Part shown: positions 7,310-12,290 of the stretch, one piece after another | Numbering within the stretch: the first letter of the stretch is position 1 | Layout: each line of letters opens with the position of its first letter | Origin: Rodentolepis nana | Lineage: Eukaryota; Platyhelminthes; Cestoda; Cyclophyllidea; Hymenolepididae | Reading direction: 5' to 3' | NCBI GenBank assembly: GCA_900617975.1 | Contig: UZAE01001612.1 | Coordinates: 1 to 12,290, forward strand | DNA length: 12,290 nucleotides | The notes under the pieces: generated by a model | Database searches by the model: none | Told to the model about the DNA's origin: nothing | What the model saw: only the letters and a program-made list of their open reading frames with translations | Program-made: the position numbers and the translations under genes

Positions 7310-8850
7310 GTTAGCATGCTCATGTTCATTTCGCGGTATTTTAATCCTCTGTTAATGGAAAAATACACTAGAAGTAAAAATTAAGTTTGGCATTACTAAT
7401 TAAGAGCAATGGTATTCGATTTTATTCCAGTAATATTCTTATTTTTTGTTTGCGTTCGTCCACCGAACTCCTTCGTGGTCATTGTTGATGCCTATAATAA
7501 TGTTTTTATTAATAAATAATAAATGAATGGAATTAAATTATTAAACGCCGGATGTTCTTAATATTCGATGTCTGCATGGCATTGGTTAGGCGAAATTGAA
7601 AATTTTAATTGATGTAAAGCTTTATTTAAAATCATTTTTATTAACGAACGGTAAAGTCTTAAGGTTCCAAACATCGAATTTGAGCTTAAGCAAGCCAATG
7701 TGAGAGTCTTAATTTGTTTTATTTTTAAAATGAATTAAAGGTATATCATGTCCACACGTCATCACTAAATACAAAGCCATTTATCGATTTTCCTAAAATT
7801 GAAGGCAATACGATTTATATTTCCCTCTGAATCACTGATTCCCACCTAAATGTTATATGAAAATTTGCGTGAGTTTAAACAAATTTCCAGTTAGAGCACT
7901 CAAAATCCAATTGCTTTCGTTCAATTAATTTTATACGAAATTATGATATTCATGCGTTTTCATGTTACTTTAAGTACATTTTGGAACATGAGAACTTGAT
8001 GGCGTCACTCTGGTGTGATAGTTCTCTACTAACATCGCTTGTTTGAATACATAGGTCTAGGGGAGGCAACTCTAGACTCTTAACGAGTTAAGCACTTAAG
8101 TTAATAAATAATAGCTCGCAATTAAATACCGAAAATCATTCAAAACCAAATTGGTTTAGTAAAATAACGATTTCGTTCGATAGTTTCGAGAATTAAATAT
8201 TAAATTGTTAGTATTGCTAAATCTAAATTTGTCAAACATATTCCAATGTATCAATAATACCGCGGGAAAACATTTCTATTCCTTAGACGTTTAGCAAAAT
8301 ACAGGATTTAACTTTTAAACTCTAAAAGTTGTCTCCTTGGAAGTTTAACGTCTTTCTTAATCGGGTATATAAATATTAAGGGCTTTAAGGATTTAATTTC
8401 AGTAAAGAGACCTGGCGTGCTTTAATTTTATATTTATTAAAAAATTCATTAACTTCACTGGAATAAATATGCATCCCATTACACCCTCCCCACCCCCAAA
8501 AAAAGTTATTAAAACTACCACCTGGAAACAATGACAAGGGGAGATGATAAATATTCAAGAGTTTATGAGAAACAGAACTGAAATTTATGGAAATAAGTAA
8601 GGAATAAAGATTTAAAAGTATTCTTTAATTTCATTTAGCATCCAGATATTTATTTCAATGAGAAATATAATTTGGGGTAACATAGGCTTTCTAAATAATT
8701 CAAAAATGATTTACCATGATAAATCTTGATTCCTATTTTAGCCTTATAATTTGTATCTTTACTAAAGATTTGGAGTGAATAACTGATTTTATATCAATAA
8801 AATGTCTCTTTCCCCAACAGATAATCATTACTATTTGTTTTAATATTTAA
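7310..8850. other. spacer between the divergent RMD gene pairs
   Basis: This AT-rich stretch separates the 5' end of the minus-strand pair from the plus-strand gene and must hold promoters for both directions. No gene, RNA gene or mobile element was recognised. A purine/pyrimidine-skewed patch ACACCCTCCCC followed by ACCCCCAAAAAA lies at 8480-8503. Confidence 0.5.
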
Positions 8851-8926
8851 AATGGACGTAATTGGTCAAGGAGTCCTTTTAAAGCAACCGGATTTACATT
8901 TTTCTGGATGTTTTTACTAGAAATAC

Positions 8927-8982
8927 GTAAGTATATTATTTTTATATTAGTTTCTCATTATTTTTATTTCTATCTTTTTAAG
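8927..8982 (+). other. probable 5'UTR intron of RMD gene C
   Basis: The donor GTAAGT at 8927, a T-rich tract and the acceptor CTTTTTAAG at 8982 define a 56-nt intron. It leaves a 28-nt leader before the ATG at 9011. Its position and size match the leader introns of the two minus-strand genes. Confidence 0.65.
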
Positions 8983-9010
8983 AAGCCAAATCATTCACAT
9001 ATCCTCAGCC

Positions 9011-9860
9011 ATGTCTGACAACGCAAGGCTTATTGATGAATGTGAAAATCTATTAGAAAAAAATGAACTTCGGGAAGTTTATGATAAATTAAATGTCATA
9101 AAAGATATGGACGTGGAATTGATGAGTATTTTTGCGAGAACTGTTCGATTTATGGGTATGAATCTATAAAAAAGAATAATATATTTATATAGTCAACTCT
9201 AATTGCGCAAAAAACAAAAAAGAAAAGGAGCTTTGGATTGAACGTGGTGTTGAAGTGCTGAAAGAAGGTGTTGAAAAGTATCCAAACGATTGCTTAAGCA
9301 ACACTGTTAGTTATTTGTTTATTTATTTATTTTGCATAGTGGTACGGAATTATGTTGAATGTAAAGTCCAAAGAAGCAGGTGTTAATGAAAGAATTAAGT
9401 TGGGATATGAAATCCGTGATTACTTCGAGGTAAGCTCATCAATTTATTATTCATCTTATGAATCTATTGCAGAAAGGTCTTAAAGCTAATCCTCAATCCT
9501 ACATAGCAAATCACTGCATGGGTTCCTGGTGCTATGAAGTTTCTTCATTGAGTAAAATTGCCCGGGCCTTCGCTTCAACCTTTTTCAGCAGTCCTCCATC
9601 TTCCAGTTTTGAGGAGGCTTTGGAATACTTCAAAGCTGCCCAAAGCGGTAATCTTTTTGAAATTTGTTTAATGAGGTTATCCTTTAGCCGATTCTAGCAA
9701 CATGCTTAATATGTGCCGTCTTGCTCAGTGTTATGATAAACTGGGCAAAATTTCAGAAGCTAAAGAATGGGCTCTCAAGGCCATCTCACTCCCAGCAAGG
9801 GATTTTGAAATGGAAGAAGCTCTTAATGAATGCAAACATATTGCAGCTAAAAAAGGTTGA
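9011..9860 (+). CDS. regulator of microtubule dynamics (RMD/RMDN family), gene C
   Basis: Five exons give 231 residues: 9011-9155, 9193-9305, 9340-9429, 9473-9647 and 9688-9860. The introns are 37, 34, 43 and 40 nt. Exons 2, 3 and 4 have the same lengths as in genes A and B, and the last exon (173 nt) equals gene A's exons 5 plus 6 without their intron. The family signature HCMGSWCYEVSSLSKIAR (130-147), SSPPSSSFEEALEYF (155-169) and the final TPR-like RLAQCYDKLGKISEAKEWAL (184-203) are intact. It is the most divergent of the three. In the first helical region, ELMSIFARTVRFM stands where genes A and B have EL(L/I)WR(F/L)..AIRYL, so the usual Trp is Ser. No signal peptide or membrane segment was seen. 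A microtubule-related role is inferred from the family only. Confidence 0.92.
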
Positions 9861-9883
9861 CACTGCTATTGAATTCGGAATGG

Positions 9884-9889
9884 AATAAA
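9884..9889 (+). terminator. AATAAA polyadenylation signal of RMD gene C
   Basis: AATAAA lies 24 bases after the TGA stop (9858-9860) and is followed by T- and GT-rich sequence, suggesting a very short 3'UTR. Confidence 0.7.
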
Positions 9890-10954
9890 TTTAATTTGTT
9901 CTTTTGTTTGAATTTCTAGTCCATATTTTGACTTTTAGTTCTTGAACTTCCAAATTCTTCTAGAAATCGATTATTGATTCCTTTACACTTCTTTAGAATA
10001 AAGTCGTGGATTCATAGTGGGGGGGGGTGCATTTCCACGTATCGGATCTGAAGTTTTTTGGCCACAGTGCTTAAAGTTTCGTTTGAGCAATGTAGCATAA
10101 TCAGTTTGAATATTTAATTGAAAGCGTCAAGATAAATTGGATTCTGAAGTAGTTTGTCAATACTTCGAAACTTCGACTGAATCAATGATTTAGCTCATTG
10201 TTTGCATGAGTAACTTACATTCGCTATAAATGTATATAATATTTGACTTTGTTTTCTTACACAAAAATTATTTAAAACGATAAAAATACAAGCTATAAGC
10301 AAAAGGTCAAATTAGCTTTCAATAATTTTAAACAGGGTTATTAGCTTCGAATCTATAGAATTATGGGGAAATGTCAATTTCAAAGTTGAATTCTCACAAC
10401 CCACTGCGTTATAAAAACATGTGAAATAGCCCTAATTCCCTTGGGAATTAATCAAATTCAGAATATTTTTGGAGCGTCCGTTCAGTAATCTCAGGTATTC
10501 TTTTGAGTTTGGTAACATCCTTCACCGTATTATTATAAAAATGTTTTATTCTTTAATTTTCTTATGTAAATTCGTCTGGGTATGGTTACTTGCTTTAAAA
10601 AATGTATTTTGAAAATATTCTAATAAGTTTCATTCTTAACTCCTCTTCAAATTAACTAGAGAAGCGTTCGCTGACTTTTTTTCATCGTTTTGCTCTTCCA
10701 CCATATAAATCCAATTTTCTGCATTTCACTACAAATAATATCATTTGCTATCACCTACCAATTATCGTTATTTTAAATATTGCGTATAATTTCTTCCGTA
10801 ATATGGGCTTTTCTTAAAATGTAGCCTGCTTTCTTACTCTACCTTGCAATGTATATATATCGTACCTACATAAATTTTTAGCAATAAGTCGATTTTATGG
10901 GAGACGTCTATAAATCAGCTGATTTCACTTCAACGTAAGGGATCCCAAATGCAT

Positions 10955-10985
<31 letters not shown>

Positions 10986-11110
10986 AGAGGGGGGAGGGGT
11001 GATCAACAAGTATTTTATATAATGAAATCTTACCTTATCTTTGAAATAGTAAAAACGTTTCACAATTATCAATGCAAAACTAATTTAAAAATATTAACAA
11101 ACAATTAGAG
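9890..11110. other. gene-free stretch between gene C and the pseudogene
   Basis: No supported gene. It contains a G9 run (10019-10027) and the long poly-G tract at 10957-10999. The rest is AT-rich with no long open frame on either strand. Confidence 0.5.
10944..10999. repeat. palindrome running into a 29-base poly-G tract
   Basis: The perfect palindrome cccaaatgcatttggg (10944-10959) ends inside an uninterrupted run of 29 G (10957-10985). The run is followed by the G-rich tail AGAGGGGGGAGGGG. The true length is uncertain because homopolymers of this size are often misread. Confidence 0.9.
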
Positions 11111-11117
11111 GGGAGTG

Positions 11118-11660
11118 GATTCAAAGAAGTCTACGAAAAAAGTACATGGTGTGGATAATTTGGACTTGAAACTTTCGATTTGCAGGTTAAAGAATATATG
11201 TTAAAATTTTCTTATTAGTTTTGGCCTTGGCCAGAGGTGCAAAATGAAACGGAAGAACTGATCCATTACAAAGTGGTGGAAGGGCTGTTGAGAAGTACCC
11301 TAAAGAACATTTGAATGTTTGTTAATTTGCATCTAACTTATTTTCTTCCAGTGGTTATGAAGTTGGCTTATTGTCAAATCTTGGGAAGATAGCGTAAATG
11401 AGAACATCACGTTGAGACATGAAATTCAATTTAATTTAAAGAAAGTACTCTCTGCTTAACTTTCAGCAAATATTTTGGAAGGCTTTGAGGCTGATCCAAG
11501 ATCCTACATAGCGAAACATTGTATGGGCTCCTGACACCTAGAATTTGCCTGACAATGTAAAATTAAGAACTCTTCGCAGCAACCTTCTTTGAATAGTCCT
11601 CCCCAGCCCTTCTTCTACTTTGTCAGAAGCTTTGAAATGTTCCCTGATTGCCCAAATGTT
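11118..11660 (+). pseudogene. degenerate RMD/RMDN gene copy, 3'-truncated
   Basis: Remnants align in order with gene C. An exon 1 piece (about 11118-11185) encodes KEVYEKS and has a CTTTCGATTTG match. Exon 2 starts at about 11219 (GGAAGGGCTGTTGAGAAGTA resembles gene C). Exon 3 starts at 11352, after an intact TTCTTCCAG acceptor. Exon 4 starts at about 11467, and GATCCTACATAGCGAAACA is close to gene C's GAATCCTACATAGC. It is broken by in-frame stops (the conserved Trp codon after GGCTCC is TGA, soon followed by TAG), shifted frames and small insertions. Exon 5 is absent. Intron positions are kept, so it arose by DNA duplication, not by reverse transcription. It is closer to gene C than to A or B. 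A SINE-like element follows 44 bp later. Confidence 0.88.
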
Positions 11661-11690
11661 TAGAATCATTCAATTTCTTATTAACACTTT

Positions 11691-11704
11691 ATTCTGATTG
11701 GCCC
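11691..11704. repeat. left target-site duplication of SINE-like copy 2
   Basis: ATTCTGATTGGCCC at 11691-11704 is repeated exactly at 12040-12053, flanking the element. The first A could belong to the tail, so the duplication is 13 or 14 bp. Confidence 0.88.
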
Positions 11705-12039
11705 GGGATGTGCGATAGACTTACCTCCACGTGGTGCACCCTGGACAACGTATACTCATACGGCTAAAAAGTCTATTAACCGGCAGTTGACTTCTCACTT
11801 CAAACTACCATCACCCCATTGTATGTCATATTCCACCACTTCCACAGTACTCACCTTACCCTACTCTCGACCTTTGTGTCTGTCTCATTTACATCTCTTA
11901 AACACTCTTCTGTCCCCCCCCATCTCGACTTTTTTCTCTTTGATATTCCTACCCCTCTATGAAGCCTAAAGTCAACTAAAGGGCTAATGATAACGATCAA
12001 AACGCCTGCCATTTGTTATAAATAATAAATAAATAAATA
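11705..12039 (+). mobile_element. SINE-like non-autonomous retroposon, copy 2 (plus orientation)
   Basis: This 335-bp insertion starts GGGATGTGCGATAGACTTAC and ends with an AATAATAAATAAATAAATAA tail next to the right target-site duplication. That layout is the hallmark of target-primed reverse transcription by LINE machinery. It matches the copy at 2861-3229 in reverse complement, from the CCACGTGG block through GACTTCTCACTTCAA to GGGCTAATGATAACGATCAA. A 60-codon open frame inside it is rich in Ser, Leu and Pro from the pyrimidine-rich middle and is not conserved in the other copy. I could not find tRNA-like promoter boxes or a hammerhead ribozyme core. Confidence 0.85.
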
Positions 12040-12053
12040 ATTCTGATTGGCCC
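12040..12053. repeat. right target-site duplication of SINE-like copy 2
   Basis: Exact repeat of 11691-11704, directly after the AAAT-type tail. Confidence 0.88.
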
Positions 12054-12250
12054 CAAACGAACCACTAAATACTTTCCAAATTGACGCCTTTAGTGGAATT
12101 ATTGAACCAAACGCTCTAAAATTCAACCTTATTGATATTGACGAGTGTTGACAACGTTGGATAGTCTAAATTAGGCAAAAAATAAATTTGTCTTCTCTAG
12201 TTTTATGTGCTTCCATTGCAGTACCCTTCTTTTTAAATTTGCCTTCAAAG

Positions 12251-12290
12251 TTTATTTATTTATATCAAATGGCAGGCGATTTGATGGTTA
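12251..12290 (-). mobile_element. SINE-like retroposon, copy 3 (3' end only, runs off window)
   Basis: The last 40 bases, from a TTTATTTATTTA tail to CAAATGGCAGGCGATTTGAT and GGTTA, match the 3' end of copy 1 at 2861-2900 in the same orientation. The rest lies beyond the window. Confidence 0.85.

Noticed and set aside
11787..11969. 60-codon frame rich in Ser, Leu and Pro
   Set aside because: It lies entirely in the pyrimidine-rich body of the SINE-like element and is not conserved in the other copy.
11705..12039. Hammerhead ribozyme inside the SINE-like element, as known in some flatworm SINEs
   Set aside because: The invariant CUGAUGA and GAAA core was not found; CTAATGATAACGATCAAAAC is only superficially similar.

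Overview
The window looks like AT-rich nuclear DNA from an invertebrate animal. It has split genes with very small GT..AG introns (31 to 61 nt), AATAAA signals, simple repeats, a mariner transposase fragment and retroposon-like repeats with target-site duplications. Tiny introns, a mariner element and short dispersed retroposons would suit a flatworm, but that is inference; nothing here fixes the species.

The core is a cluster of regulator-of-microtubule-dynamics (RMD/RMDN, FAM82) genes. Two lie in tandem on the minus strand (4735-5633 and 6294-7178). One lies on the plus strand (9011-9860), followed by a dead copy at about 11118-11660. The layout is two divergent tandem pairs around a 1.7-kb central spacer. 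The three intact genes can be fully spliced by eye into proteins of 232, 231 and 231 residues. Internal exons 2, 3 and 4 have the same lengths in all three (113, 90 and 175 nt). The coding sequence after that is 173 nt, 167 nt and 173 nt, split by one more intron in the two minus-strand genes and continuous in the plus-strand gene. Each gene also appears to have a 55 to 61 nt intron just before its start codon. The minus-strand pair shares sequence in its 5' flank and for about 180 nt of 3' flank. All are probably soluble TPR-like proteins close in size to nematode RMD-1.

Around the cluster: positions 1-126 encode the N-terminus of a mariner-type transposase (minus strand, running off the window). 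About 320-545 look like the last two small exons of an unrecognised plus-strand gene. A roughly 335 to 370 bp SINE-like repeat occurs at 2861-3229 (minus) and 11705-12039 (plus), each with a 14-bp target-site duplication, and its 3' end recurs at 12251-12290 (minus). The second copy sits just after the broken RMD pseudogene. Longer gene-free stretches (547-2846, 3244-4550, 7310-8850, 9890-11110) hold microsatellites, a 33-bp perfect palindrome, homopolymer G/C tracts and nothing else I can support as a gene. No tRNA, rRNA, CRISPR array or bacterial-type operon was seen.
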